DNA from: CAWACC01 sp964390695
GTDB lineage: Bacteria; Chlamydiota; Chlamydiia; Chlamydiales; Parachlamydiaceae
Length of the DNA: 64,000 nt
NCBI GenBank assembly: GCA_964390695.1
Contig: CAYMKI010000001.1
Location: 10,810-74,809, forward strand
Reading direction: 5' to 3'
The notes under the pieces are model-generated. The model searched no databases and had not been told where the DNA came from. It worked only from the letters and a program-made list of their open reading frames with translations. This document shows positions 54,181 to 63,944 of this stretch, in pieces. Positions within the stretch are counted from its first letter, which is position 1; the number at the start of each line of letters is the position of its first letter. A program made the position numbers and the translations under genes.

Positions 54181-55130
54181 TGCCTTCTTTAGCCAAAAAT
54201 GCGATCCTGAAAGATCGCTCAATTATGTTTTCCAAGTCCCGCGCCTTCTTTACACAGCGCGGGCTTATTGAGGTCGATTGCCCCTGTATAAGCCAAGCGG
54301 CTTCTGTGGACGCACACATCGACCTAATTCCCGTGATCGATTCCTCCAGTTCTTTGCGCTACCTGCATTCATCACCCGAATACGGTATCAAAAGATTATT
54401 GGCAGATGGACTAGAAGACTGCTTTCAACTCTCCCACGTATTTCGCCAAGGAGAGCATGGACGTAAGCATAATCCCGAATTTATGATGGCTGAATGGTAT
54501 CGATTAGGATTTACGTTTACGCAAATGATTCAAGAAACTCTCGACTTTGTAAAGCTTTTTTTAGGTGATCTCCCCTGCGAAATCATCTCTTATCGAGATG
54601 CATTCAAACGCTATGCGGGCATCGATTATGTGCATATGACTCCTGAAGAGCTCCTTGAATATATCCGCAAGCAGAAGATTGACTGTTATCCAGATATCTT
54701 AGAAGAGGGCAAAGATGCCTTGTTAAACCTTATCCTAGGTGTTCACATCGAACCTCTTCTAGGACAAGATCATTTGTGCGCACTGGCTTACTACCCTGCT
54801 AGCCAGGCAGCATTGGCTAAAACCATCCAAAAAGAAGACGAGAAGGTAGCTGAGCGTTTTGAAATTTATTTTAAAGGCTCCGAGTTAGCAAATGGTTATC
54901 ATGAACTTTCAGATCCTCTTGAACAACGAGAGCGCCTGAAGTCTGCTAATCAGGAAAGGATAAAGATGGGAAAATCCTCGCTACCCATCGATGAACACTT
55001 CCTCGAAGCCCTTGAAAAAGGACTGCCTGACTGCTGCGGCGTAGCCGTAGGATTTGATCGCCTCATGATGCTCAGGCATCAAGCGACAGCTATTAGCGAT
55101 GTCATCGCCTTTGACTGGAATTTTTCATAG
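54180..55130 (+). CDS. epmA: EF-P lysine lysyltransferase (EpmA/GenX/PoxA)
   Basis: 316 aa. Class II lysyl-tRNA-synthetase-like catalytic core without anticodon domain: motif 2 region LSHVFRQGEHGRKHNPEFMMAEWYRLG, motif 3 GVAVGFDRLMML. The preceding YLHSSPEYGIKRLLA is typical of PoxA. It attaches (beta-)lysine to EF-P K34. Direct coupling to efp strengthens the call. The aminomutase EpmB, which makes beta-lysine, is not seen in this window. Confidence 0.95.
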   Translation: MPSLAKNAILKDRSIMFSKSRAFFTQRGLIEVDCPCISQAASVDAHIDLIPVIDSSSSLRYLHSSPEYGIKRLLADGLEDCFQLSHVFRQGEHGRKHNPEFMMAEWYRLGFTFTQMIQETLDFVKLFLGDLPCEIISYRDAFKRYAGIDYVHMTPEELLEYIRKQKIDCYPDILEEGKDALLNLILGVHIEPLLGQDHLCALAYYPASQAALAKTIQKEDEKVAERFEIYFKGSELANGYHELSDPLEQRERLKSANQERIKMGKSSLPIDEHFLEALEKGLPDCCGVAVGFDRLMMLRHQATAISDVIAFDWNFS

Positions 55131-55230
55131 TCTTAAGTAAATACACCTATTTATAAACCCTAAAGTCAACTGAACTAGCATTCGCTTTTCAAGTGATTGA
55201 ATATTTTTTCAATTAATTAAAAATAGATAA

Positions 55231-56196
55231 ATGATGATAAACAACCAAATTTCTAAATATCATTCAGGATTTTCTTCTTCTTTCTTAAACTGGGAAGATA
55301 GACCACAAAATATTGTAAATAAAATTAATACCGTATTTAGCGTATTAAAACAAGATGATCGCAGCCAATGGGGCGTATACAACGGTAGAACAAACTATCA
55401 TTTACTAAATATGAATGATCATCAACTAGTAAAAAAAATAATCGCAAATAGTCCTCTGCAAAAGGAATTCTTCTTTTTAGACATTGGGGCCGGAGATTTT
55501 CAATGGGGACGAGGGGTATGTAAGTTCATCAACAGCCAAGATGACTTACCTTCCGATCTCAATGTGCACATCATAAGTATAAGAGGTGAGGCTGGAAAAG
55601 AAAGAAGAAAAAAATGCGGTCACTGCCACCTGTATGAATTAACAGCCTTCAAGGTTGAAAATTTATTTAAAGAGTTTTTAGACCGCAACCTATGTTTGGA
55701 AAACAAATTAGACCTGGTGGTTTCAAGCTGGTGTTTTAGACACTTAGTAGACCCCCTAGGCACTTTTGTCCAAACCTATAATTTACTGCGGCCCGTACAA
55801 GGCATGCTGATGATGGATGGCTTCTTTTATCAAGATCACCAAGGTAAATACCTGGACAAAAATCCGGGTAAAGAGCCTAATAGCTATCTTGTTAACCTTT
55901 TAGTGCATACCCGCGCACCTTTTTTGCTGTACCCCTATAATAAAGGCGGATCTTTATGGCAATTTCTTATTCAAAGACCCAACAACAATCCCTGTCAACT
56001 CTCCATGAACTACTTAGAGATACAGCCCTGCTCAAGCAGGGCTCAGATAGGATCTAAATGCATCACCAAGTTCGAGATGCCATCCGAAAAATACGACCTC
56101 ACCTACTTGGACAACATAAAATTGCCTGTAGATCATCTATACGGTGATCTATCTCTATATAACGACTTGATTGATTGTTTAGATGGCAATAGCTAG
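55231..56196 (+). CDS. SAM-dependent methyltransferase-like protein, unclassified
   Basis: 321 aa. Residues ~80-200 look like a class I methyltransferase: FFFLDIGAGDFQWGRG (motif I, D84-G88) and LDLVVSSWCFRHLVDPLGTF (motif IV region with an SS rather than NPP). Motif VI region is GMLMMDGFFY. The first ~75 and last ~110 residues are not in common families. No SD-like sequence before the start (an ATGATG pair at 55231). AT-rich relative to neighbours. It may be a lineage-specific enzyme or effector. It overlaps nadE by 4 nt tail to tail. Confidence 0.6.
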   Translation: MMINNQISKYHSGFSSSFLNWEDRPQNIVNKINTVFSVLKQDDRSQWGVYNGRTNYHLLNMNDHQLVKKIIANSPLQKEFFFLDIGAGDFQWGRGVCKFINSQDDLPSDLNVHIISIRGEAGKERRKKCGHCHLYELTAFKVENLFKEFLDRNLCLENKLDLVVSSWCFRHLVDPLGTFVQTYNLLRPVQGMLMMDGFFYQDHQGKYLDKNPGKEPNSYLVNLLVHTRAPFLLYPYNKGGSLWQFLIQRPNNNPCQLSMNYLEIQPCSSRAQIGSKCITKFEMPSEKYDLTYLDNIKLPVDHLYGDLSLYNDLIDCLDGNS

Positions 56197-57833
56197 CTTT
56201 TGACAAATTTTTGTACTATCGGAAAGCGGCGCCCGACAGAAAAGGCCTTTTCTGTAACCCTCAAACAAGGGGCGCTTTGCCGGCGTTTATATTCGTTTCG
56301 ATGAATCCTGCAAATGGCATCGGCCACCAATTCTCTGGAATATCCGTACTTGCGGATGATTTCTTCCAGGGATTGGTGATTCTCGACATAGCTTTCGACT
56401 ATATTGTCTATGATCTCATACGGAGGCAGACTGTCCGAATCCAACTGGTTCGCCCGCAGTTCTGCTGAAGGTGGCCTATGGATGGTATTCCAAGGTATAA
56501 CTTCCTCTTCTTTATTAATCCAGCGCGACAAGGCATAAACCTGCATCTTAGTCACATCGTTGATAACTCCCAAACCTCCACACATATCTCCATATAGAGT
56601 AGCATATCCCATAGCCAGTTCGCTTTTATTGCCTGTATTTAAGACAATGTAACCCAATTTGTTCGAAAGGGCCATCAATATCATTCCTCGAATTCTTGCT
56701 TGGAGGTTCTCCTCAGTGATATCCCATGGACGGTTTTCAAATTCGGGTGACAACAACTCTGTATAAGATTGAAACGGTGATTCAATAGGAATCAACTTCG
56801 TGCGGATCTTCAAATTGAGCGCTAATTTCTGAGCATCCGTTAAACTGGTTTCTGAAGAAAATCTAGAAGGCATCAGCACACCAACAACATTTTCAGGGCC
56901 TAAGGCTTTAACTGCTATGACTGCAACTAAAGCGGAATCTATACCTCCAGATAAGCCTAGACAGGCTTTTTTGAACCCTGATTTATTAAAATAGTCCCGC
57001 AATCCCATCACTAAGGCCTGGAATAAATCTGAAAGCGGATCGGGAGAAAATTCTATCGCTTTTTCATTTTGATCGAGATCTACTAATAAATAATCTTCAG
57101 CAAAACCCTTAGCTACTTTCTGCAGAAGTCCAGCACCATCCACGCAGAAACTATAGCCATCATAAATCAAGCTGTCATTCCCGCCGACTTGATTGCATAA
57201 CAACAGCGGGCACATCACTGTTGATGCAGCTAAAGATCCCACCTTAAACCTATTGGCAAGTTTACCCACGCTATAAGGCGATGCGGAAAGATTCACGACC
57301 ACATCGGGGTAAAAAGGCTGCAGGTCTTTGATAGGATCTCGGCGATAATGCGTCATATTCAACAACTCGCTATGCTGCCAAATATCTTCACAAATCGTGA
57401 TCGCAACGCTTTTTCCATATATATTCCAAACGCGTGCTCCTGAGCCCGGTTCAAAGTAACGGCACTCATCAAAAACGTCATATGTGGGCAGCAAAATCTT
57501 ATCCTGATATCCCATCAAGGTTTGATTTTGAACAATTGCCGCACTATTGAATAACCCTTTTTCTTTCCTGTCATAATTAATTCGAGGTGTTCCAATAATC
57601 GCCGTAATGCCGATGCATTTCTGTATAATCTTCTGCAAAGCCCTTTCTGCCGCCTCGATAAAATGCGGCATCAGCAAGAAATCTTCTGGAGGATAACCCG
57701 TTAGACATAATTCAGGAAATACGACCAATTCTGCCCTGGCTTTGTAGGCTTCCTTGATGCCTAGCAGGATCTTTTCTGTATTTCCATCAATATCCCCTAT
57801 AATGGGATTGATCTGTGCAAGTAAAATTCTCAT
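56193..57833 (-). CDS. nadE: Glutamine-dependent NAD+ synthetase
   Basis: 546 aa from the ATG at 57831-57833. The first ~265 residues are a nitrilase-type glutaminase with triad E41 (FPELCL), K112 (DKILLP) and C148 (ITICEDIW). The rest is the NAD synthetase with the ATP loop GLSGGIDSALVAVIA and the closing GRRFPIVQKFV. It amidates nicotinate-adenine dinucleotide. The longer frame to 57935 adds 34 residues antisense to nqrF that lack family similarity. It starts just past the nqrF stop. Confidence 0.95.
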   Translation of the reverse strand: MRILLAQINPIIGDIDGNTEKILLGIKEAYKARAELVVFPELCLTGYPPEDFLLMPHFIEAAERALQKIIQKCIGITAIIGTPRINYDRKEKGLFNSAAIVQNQTLMGYQDKILLPTYDVFDECRYFEPGSGARVWNIYGKSVAITICEDIWQHSELLNMTHYRRDPIKDLQPFYPDVVVNLSASPYSVGKLANRFKVGSLAASTVMCPLLLCNQVGGNDSLIYDGYSFCVDGAGLLQKVAKGFAEDYLLVDLDQNEKAIEFSPDPLSDLFQALVMGLRDYFNKSGFKKACLGLSGGIDSALVAVIAVKALGPENVVGVLMPSRFSSETSLTDAQKLALNLKIRTKLIPIESPFQSYTELLSPEFENRPWDITEENLQARIRGMILMALSNKLGYIVLNTGNKSELAMGYATLYGDMCGGLGVINDVTKMQVYALSRWINKEEEVIPWNTIHRPPSAELRANQLDSDSLPPYEIIDNIVESYVENHQSLEEIIRKYGYSRELVADAICRIHRNEYKRRQSAPCLRVTEKAFSVGRRFPIVQKFVKS

Positions 57834-57834
57834 A

Positions 57835-59169
57835 TCAATTGCCAAAGTCATCCAAAATAATGCTTTCTCGCGGAACACCGTAGTCGTCAAGCAATTTGAG
57901 CACACTCTTATTATGCATGGGAGGTCCGCATACATAAAACAAGCACTCTTCGGGTGCGTCCATACCTTTCAGCTGTCCTGATTCAAACGCCCTAAACAGA
58001 AAATTTGTTTTTAAAGGATCTTTAGCAGGCCACCCAGAGGCAATGTCTTCTGGCAGAGGCTCCGATAAGACTAGCTTATAAGCGAAGTTCGCATACTCTT
58101 TCTGTAGCTGCTCGTATTCCTCTTGATAAATGTTTTCGCGTAAAGAACGCGCGCCATACCATAATGTGACTTTACGTTTTGTTTTATCTGTTTTGAAGAG
58201 ATGCAGCACATGCGATCTGCCAAACGATGATCCCGCTCCACCAATCAAAAATACAAGCTCACGCTCATCATTGATCATAAATGATTCGCCGTAAGGACCT
58301 GAGAGCTTCACCTTTTGTCCAGGCTGTAATCCAAAGGCGTAACTCGAACAAATACCCCAGGGAATATCCTCTGACATTTTACCAGCGATAAAAGGGGGGG
58401 TGGCGATGCGGATGTTAAAGCGCAGAAGCCTTCCTTCAGCAGGGTACGAAGCCATAGAGTAGGCCCTGATAATTTCACCTTCGCCTTTCGGCAGGTGAGA
58501 AAAATCGATCTCCTTATTAAACATGCTGTACTTTTCCCAATCAGGATAGTACTTTAGCTGCATTGTTTTTTTCCAATCTTCCGTATTCGTTTTATAAGGA
58601 GGCACATGGAATTGCAAATACCCACCCGATCTATAAGGCACTTGCTCGCCTTCAGGAATCTCAACTATTAGCTCCTTAATGAAAGTAGCCACATTTTCAT
58701 TGCTGATCACAGTAGCTTCCCACTCCTTCACCTGAAGAGCATGCATATCTACGTGCAACTTAAGATCCCCCTTAACCTTTGCTTGGCAGGAAAGCCTCCA
58801 TCCGGCTTTTAGCTGCTGCTTGGTAAAAGTCCCTTTATCTGTCTCTAAGGGTTCTTGAGCGCCTTCAACAATTTGCACACGACATTGTTTGCATGTAGCT
58901 TTACCTCCACAAGGGCTGGGAATAGGAATACCATTAGAGGTTAAAGCCACCAGCAAAGTGCCTCCTCCCGCTACTTCCTTTTGCAGGGAAGGATTTTCAT
59001 TAATATCTATTTTACACAGTTCCTGAGAAACCAACCGATCCTTTGTAAACAGAATTAGCACAGCCAAACCCACTCCTACAAGAGTGAAAGCAGCTATAGC
59101 AAAAATACTCAATACAGGATCGATTCCCCAGTAACTGGATATACCTATAAAAGCGTGTAAATGAGCCAT
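57835..59169 (-). CDS. nqrF: Na+-translocating NADH:quinone reductase subunit F
   Basis: 444 aa from the ATG at 59167-59169; a GTG three codons upstream (59178) is possible. One N-terminal membrane helix (~20-42) and a plant-ferredoxin-type [2Fe-2S] site (CGGKATCKQC ... LSCQ). An FAD domain with RAYSMASYP and an NAD pocket with GGAGSSFGRSH follow. It carries electrons from NADH into the Nqr complex, the main sodium pump of chlamydiae. Other nqr genes are not in this window. Confidence 0.94.
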   Translation of the reverse strand: MAHLHAFIGISSYWGIDPVLSIFAIAAFTLVGVGLAVLILFTKDRLVSQELCKIDINENPSLQKEVAGGGTLLVALTSNGIPIPSPCGGKATCKQCRVQIVEGAQEPLETDKGTFTKQQLKAGWRLSCQAKVKGDLKLHVDMHALQVKEWEATVISNENVATFIKELIVEIPEGEQVPYRSGGYLQFHVPPYKTNTEDWKKTMQLKYYPDWEKYSMFNKEIDFSHLPKGEGEIIRAYSMASYPAEGRLLRFNIRIATPPFIAGKMSEDIPWGICSSYAFGLQPGQKVKLSGPYGESFMINDERELVFLIGGAGSSFGRSHVLHLFKTDKTKRKVTLWYGARSLRENIYQEEYEQLQKEYANFAYKLVLSEPLPEDIASGWPAKDPLKTNFLFRAFESGQLKGMDAPEECLFYVCGPPMHNKSVLKLLDDYGVPRESIILDDFGN

Positions 59170-59198
59170 TTGAACCACATATAACTTGGGTATTTTCT

Positions 59199-59321
59199 CA
59201 GCAGTTCCCGCTAAAAAAAATCGCGAGCCCCAGAAAGGGGCGAAAGACGGTAGCCCAGGGGAAGGCGGCCCCGAAGGGGCAACGCGCCCCTGGGTAAATG
59301 CAGATTTAGCGGGAACTGCTG
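59199..59321. repeat. MITE-like repeat, copy 2 (123 bp)
   Basis: Terminal inverted repeats cagcagttcccgctaaa and tttagcgggaactgctg (17 bp, perfect). The interior, read on the minus strand, aligns with the element at 17096-17215. GC-rich palindromes (ccccagaaaggggc, cggccccgaaggggc) lie inside. It occupies most of the spacer between nqrF and kdpF. Confidence 0.75.
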
Positions 59322-59381
59322 GCTTTTTCTTATATTTAACAAGATAGCCTCAAATGAAGCAAGGATAAACTATATTTTTCC

Positions 59382-59410
59382 TTGACAATATAAAAAATTG
59401 TTTATATGTA
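59382..59410 (+). promoter_or_regulatory. Candidate sigma70-type promoter for kdpFABC
   Basis: TTGACA (59382-59387, 6/6 match), 17-bp spacer, TATGTA (59405-59410, 4/6). Transcription starting near 59417 gives a leader of about 23 nt to kdpF. The site is immediately downstream of the 123-bp repeat. Confidence 0.6.
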
Positions 59411-59439
59411 CAAATGTAACCCTATTATGGGATATATCC

Positions 59440-59523
59440 ATGGTTTTTATTTTACTCAGCCTTCTATCCTTGGCCGTGCTGGTTTATTTAATATATGCTG
59501 TCATCTACCCAGAAAAATTTTAA
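59440..59523 (+). CDS. kdpF: KdpF, K+-transporting ATPase small subunit
   Basis: 27 aa, one membrane helix (MVFILLSLLSLAVLVYLIYA) ending YPEKF, which is the usual length and pattern of KdpF. ATG at 59440, stop at 59523, 12 nt before the kdpA start. KdpF stabilises the KdpFABC complex. It is too short for most gene finders. The adjacency to kdpABC makes the call secure. Confidence 0.9.
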   Translation: MVFILLSLLSLAVLVYLIYAVIYPEKF

Positions 59524-59535
59524 CAGAGGTATGCA

Positions 59536-61227
59536 TTGAATCTATTCGACTGGCTGCAAATAGCACTTATCGCTTTTTTCATCATAGCCTTAACTCCCTC
59601 CTTAGGGGGGTATATGGCGGCTGTATTTGAAGGAAAAAATACCTTTATGCATTACTTGCTTCAGCCCCTAGAGACCCTCAGTTATAGGTTGGCAGGTGTA
59701 GATGAAAACAAAAACATGCATTGGACCCAATATACGCTGACATGGTTATTTTTTAATATCGTGGGTTTGGTCGTGCTCTTTCTGATTCAAGTATTTCAAT
59801 CTTATCTTCCCCTGAACCCTCAGGGCTTTTCTGGAGTTTCTTGGACGACAGCATTTAATACAGCTATAAGCTTTGTAACTAATACAAACTGGCAGTCCTA
59901 CTCTGGTGAAAACACCATGAGCTATTTTACACAAATGCTGGGCTTGACCGTGCAAAATTTCGTAAGTGCAGCTTCGGGCATAGGCCCTTTCCTGGTATTG
60001 GTACGCGGTATCACGCACAAAAACATGGATACCGTAGGAAATTTCTGGGTAGACTTTGTCCGATCCATCGTCTACATCTTACTTCCTTTGTCCATTCTCC
60101 TTGCCATTCTTCTGGTCAGTCAAGGTGTTCTACAGAATTTTTCTCCCTACATCAAAGCCAGTACCCTCGAAGGTGGCGAGCAAATCCTTCCTATGGGTCC
60201 TGTAGCTTCACAAATTGCCATTAAACAGTTGGGAACCAATGGGGGCGGTTTTTTTGGTGCCAATAGCGCACATCCATTTGAAAACCCTACCCCTTTCAGC
60301 AATTTTCTGGAACTGTTAGCAATTACATTGATTCCCGCCGGATTAGTGTACGCTTATGGAGTAATGACCCATCAGATCAAACACGGCTGGCTGCTATTTT
60401 GTGCCATGTTCTTGCTATGGGCAGGGGGACTGTTCGTTGTCGAACTTGCAGAATTTTCTAATGACCCATCATTAGGTGTATATCCCCATTTGGAAGGAAT
60501 CGAAACGCGTATCGGGCTCACAAATAGTGTGATATGGACCGTATCCACAACAGCTACATCCAATGGTTCAGTAAACGCCATGATCTCCAGCCTATCCCCT
60601 TTTGCCGGAGGCATTGCCCTCTTCAACATCAAACTCGGTGAAATCATCTTCGGCGGTATAGGTGTGGGTATGTGCGGCATGATCATGATTTTAATCCTCA
60701 CCGTATTTCTTTCCGGATTACTCATCGGCAGAACCCCGGAATACCTGGGAAAAAAAATTGAGAAAAGGGAAGTTCAATGGATGGCCTTAGGTGTATTGTA
60801 TCCCTCCGTACTTATCTTATTAGGATCCGGAATCTCCTGTATTCTTCCTATGGCTCTATCCAGCCTAGGCAACCAAGGTCCCCATGGATTATCGGAAATC
60901 ACCTATGCATTTGCCTCCGCAACAGGTAATAATGGCAGCGCTTTTGCCGGACTAAATGCCAGCACCCCGTATTATAATATTGTCTTAGGCATCGTCATGC
61001 TGCTAGGCAGGATTTTTATCGTGCTTCCCAGCTTTGCCCTAGGAGGCTTGCTAGCGAAAAAAAGAATTACGCCCACCTCAGCGGGAACTTTTTCATACAC
61101 CTCAGCCCTATTTTTCTGTTTGCTCATCGCAGTCATACTGGTTGTGTGCGCGCTCTCCTTTTTTATTCCCTTCGTGCTCGGACCTGTCGCCGAACATTTA
61201 CTCATGTTAGACAAACAACTGTTTTAG
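59536..61227 (+). CDS. kdpA: KdpA, K+-transporting ATPase channel-like subunit
   Basis: 563 aa, ten or so membrane helices. Starts at a TTG (59536) with AGAGGT 5 nt upstream; the nearby ATG at 59531 is out of frame and reaches a stop after two codons. Selectivity-filter segments: SFVTNTNWQSYSGE, GTNGGGFFGANSAHP, SNGSVNAMISSLSPFAGG and ATGNNGSAFAGL. It takes up K+ at low external concentrations. Confidence 0.96.
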   Translation: MNLFDWLQIALIAFFIIALTPSLGGYMAAVFEGKNTFMHYLLQPLETLSYRLAGVDENKNMHWTQYTLTWLFFNIVGLVVLFLIQVFQSYLPLNPQGFSGVSWTTAFNTAISFVTNTNWQSYSGENTMSYFTQMLGLTVQNFVSAASGIGPFLVLVRGITHKNMDTVGNFWVDFVRSIVYILLPLSILLAILLVSQGVLQNFSPYIKASTLEGGEQILPMGPVASQIAIKQLGTNGGGFFGANSAHPFENPTPFSNFLELLAITLIPAGLVYAYGVMTHQIKHGWLLFCAMFLLWAGGLFVVELAEFSNDPSLGVYPHLEGIETRIGLTNSVIWTVSTTATSNGSVNAMISSLSPFAGGIALFNIKLGEIIFGGIGVGMCGMIMILILTVFLSGLLIGRTPEYLGKKIEKREVQWMALGVLYPSVLILLGSGISCILPMALSSLGNQGPHGLSEITYAFASATGNNGSAFAGLNASTPYYNIVLGIVMLLGRIFIVLPSFALGGLLAKKRITPTSAGTFSYTSALFFCLLIAVILVVCALSFFIPFVLGPVAEHLLMLDKQLF

Positions 61228-61236
61228 CGAGTATTT

Positions 61237-63330
61237 ATGAAGAAAAAACCACCATCCCTCTTTAAAGTCACAACCCTACAATCGATAATAAAAGATACTT
61301 TCTATATGTTAAATCCTCAAGAACAGTATCGTAATCCTGTAATGTTTGTCACCTATCTCGGAGCGATTATCACCACGCTCTGCCTATTTTCAGATATCAC
61401 TCACTATCATATTCCCTGGTTTGACTTTCATATTACTCTATGGCTATGGTTCACAGTCCTATTTGCTAACTTCGCCTCTGCCATCGCTGAAAGCAAAGGC
61501 AAAGCACAGGCTGAAAGTTTACGAAAAACGAAAATCGAAGCGTATGCTAGGCAAATTCGAAATGGCATCGAAATAAAAATTCCCTCGGCAGAACTGAAAA
61601 AAGGTGATACTATCATCTGCGCCGCAGGGGATATCATCCCCGTCGACGGTGATGTCATTGAAGGCGTAGCCACTGTAGATGAATCCGCCATAACAGGAGA
61701 ATCTGCACCTGTCATACGCGAAAGCGGAGGCGATCGCTGCGCAGTCACGGCCGGTACGAGAGTGATCAGCGACAGAATCACCATCAAAGTCGTTTCTGAA
61801 CCAGGAAAAAGCTTCCTTGACCGCATCATCAACTTGGTAGAAGGAGCAAAAAGACAAAAATCGCCCAACGAAATAGCCCTGCATATTTTACTTTCAGCTT
61901 TAACCATCATTTTCTTATTCACTACGACCACTTTAAAGATGTATGCAGATTATAGTGAAGGGGTCTTAAACCAGAACAGCTCGACTTATATCACCATCCC
62001 CATCCTTATCTCCTTGCTCGTCTGCCTCATTCCCACCACTATCAGCGCCCTAGTGAATGCCATAGGCATCGCGGGCATGGATCGCCTCATCGCAAGAAAT
62101 GTTATCGCTAAAAGCGGCAGATCGGTAGAAGCTGCGGGCGATATAGATGTACTGATACTGGATAAAACCGGGACCATCACCATAGGCAATCGAATGGCCA
62201 CGGCTTTTCTGCCCGCTGCCGGCCAAGAAGAAAAAGAAGTCGCACGTGTTAGCCAGCTGGCTTCCTTATGCGATGAAACCCCCGAAGGACGTTCTATTGT
62301 GGTTCTAGCTAAAACACGCTATGGACTAAGAGCCGACTCCCTAGAGCATGGAGCCACTTTTATCCCATTTTCCGCTAAAACGCGTATGAGCGGTATCGAT
62401 TACACCGATAGCCACAACAATGTGATCAAAATCATTAGAAAGGGCGCATCCGATGCTATCCGCAAACATATCGAAAGCCTTGGTGGAGAGTACCCTGAAG
62501 GCCTCTCCGAAGCCATTGAAAATATTTCCAAAATGGGCGGGACACCTCTGCTTGTCTCTGAAAATAAGACTATCTTGGGTATCATTTATCTAAAAGATGT
62601 GATCAAAGGCGGTATCAAAGAACGCTTTGCTGAAATGCGTCGAATGGGCATACGCACCCTAATGGTCACCGGCGACAACCCTCTAACGGCCGCTGCTATA
62701 GCTGCTGAAGCTGGCGTAGATGACTACATAGCGCAAGCCACGCCTGAAATAAAACTGGCCCGCATTAAACAAGAACAGGAAGAAGGGCGGCTGGTTGCCA
62801 TGACCGGAGACGGGACCAATGATGCTCCTGCACTAGCTCAAGCCGATGTGGGAGTGGCAATGAACACCGGCACTCAAGCCTCACGTGAAGCTGGAAATAT
62901 GGTGGATTTGGACAGCAATCCCACCAAACTGATCGACATCGTTCAGGTGGGAAAACAAATGCTCATGACTCGCGGTGCATTGACGACTTTTAGCATTGCC
63001 AACGACGTAGCCAAATATTTTGCCATTGTGCCGGCTATTTTTGGCGTCTTGTACTTAAAACAGGGCGAGCTCCAAGGCCCTCTTTCTGTACTGAACATCA
63101 TGTATTTGCATTCCCCACATAGCGCTATCCTCAGCAGTGTGATTTTCAATGCCCTGGTAATTATCGCCTTAATTCCCCTGGCATTACGAGGGGTTAAATA
63201 TAAGGCAGAATCGGCGTCTGTGCTTCTGAGGCGGAATCTGCTCATCTATGGACTTGGAGGCATATTCGCGCCTTTTGCAGGTATTAAAGTTCTGGATTTA
63301 ATGATATCTTTTGTGTGGCCTACTATTTAA
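61237..63330 (+). CDS. kdpB: KdpB, K+-transporting P-type ATPase subunit
   Basis: 697 aa. Phosphorylation motif DKTGT with D309, actuator TGES at 153-156, [21 protein letters not shown] hinge near the end of the P domain. KdpB hydrolyses ATP for K+ uptake. It is 9 nt after kdpA. Confidence 0.97.
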   Translation: MKKKPPSLFKVTTLQSIIKDTFYMLNPQEQYRNPVMFVTYLGAIITTLCLFSDITHYHIPWFDFHITLWLWFTVLFANFASAIAESKGKAQAESLRKTKIEAYARQIRNGIEIKIPSAELKKGDTIICAAGDIIPVDGDVIEGVATVDESAITGESAPVIRESGGDRCAVTAGTRVISDRITIKVVSEPGKSFLDRIINLVEGAKRQKSPNEIALHILLSALTIIFLFTTTTLKMYADYSEGVLNQNSSTYITIPILISLLVCLIPTTISALVNAIGIAGMDRLIARNVIAKSGRSVEAAGDIDVLILDKTGTITIGNRMATAFLPAAGQEEKEVARVSQLASLCDETPEGRSIVVLAKTRYGLRADSLEHGATFIPFSAKTRMSGIDYTDSHNNVIKIIRKGASDAIRKHIESLGGEYPEGLSEAIENISKMGGTPLLVSENKTILGIIYLKDVIKGGIKERFAEMRRMGIRTLMVTGDNPLTAAAIAAEAGVDDYIAQATPEIKLARIKQEQEEGRLVAMTGDGTNDAPALAQADVGVAMNTGTQASREAGNMVDLDSNPTKLIDIVQVGKQMLMTRGALTTFSIANDVAKYFAIVPAIFGVLYLKQGELQGPLSVLNIMYLHSPHSAILSSVIFNALVIIALIPLALRGVKYKAESASVLLRRNLLIYGLGGIFAPFAGIKVLDLMISFVWPTI

Positions 63331-63340
63331 AGAGCTTACT

Positions 63341-63931
63341 ATGAACTATATTGTATCTTCTCTTCGCATGCTAGGATGGATGACACTCCTAACCGGCATT
63401 CTCTATCCTCTGTTGATCACAGGCATAGGCCACTTGACCATGCCAACTCATTCTAACGGCAGCTTGATATATCAAAACGATAAAATCATTGGCTCTAGCC
63501 TGATAGGACAAACCTTTGAAAAACCTCAATATTTCTGGCCGCGACCTTCGGCTCATAAATATGACGCCCTTAATTCCGGTGGATCGAATTATGGGCCTAC
63601 TAGTAAAGAACTAAAGAAATCGATCGAAGAGAGACAAGCCTTAATACTAAAATCGTCTGAGATATCCGATAAAAACGCAATCCCCGCCGAACTCTTATTT
63701 GCCTCAGGCAGTGGCCTCGATCCTCATATCTCCTCTGAAGCCGCTCTATTTCAACTGCCGCGCATCCTCAAAGCGCGTAACATAAATACCGATCAAGGAC
63801 GTAAAGCGCTGGAGGATCTGATCAACGCGCACACCGAACCCCGCTTTCTGGGTTTTATAGGCGAGCCTCGTGTCAATGTACTCACTTTGAATATAGCCCT
63901 GGATAAACTTGAAAGCCAACATACCCCCTAA
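63341..63931 (+). CDS. kdpC: KdpC, K+-transporting ATPase subunit C
   Basis: 196 aa from the ATG at 63341. One N-terminal membrane helix (residues ~8-30), then periplasmic domain with the family blocks GSSLIGQTFEKPQYFWPRPSA, NSGGSNYGPTS, and SGSGLDPHISSEAALFQ. It follows kdpB by 10 nt. The regulators KdpD and KdpE are not seen in this window. Confidence 0.95.
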   Translation: MNYIVSSLRMLGWMTLLTGILYPLLITGIGHLTMPTHSNGSLIYQNDKIIGSSLIGQTFEKPQYFWPRPSAHKYDALNSGGSNYGPTSKELKKSIEERQALILKSSEISDKNAIPAELLFASGSGLDPHISSEAALFQLPRILKARNINTDQGRKALEDLINAHTEPRFLGFIGEPRVNVLTLNIALDKLESQHTP

Positions 63932-63944
63932 ACCTCATGCATAT

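Noticed and set aside
57834..57935. 34-residue N-terminal extension of NadE
   Set aside because: The nitrilase domain begins at the ATG 57833, and the extension is antisense-like reading of the nqrF 3' end without family sequence.
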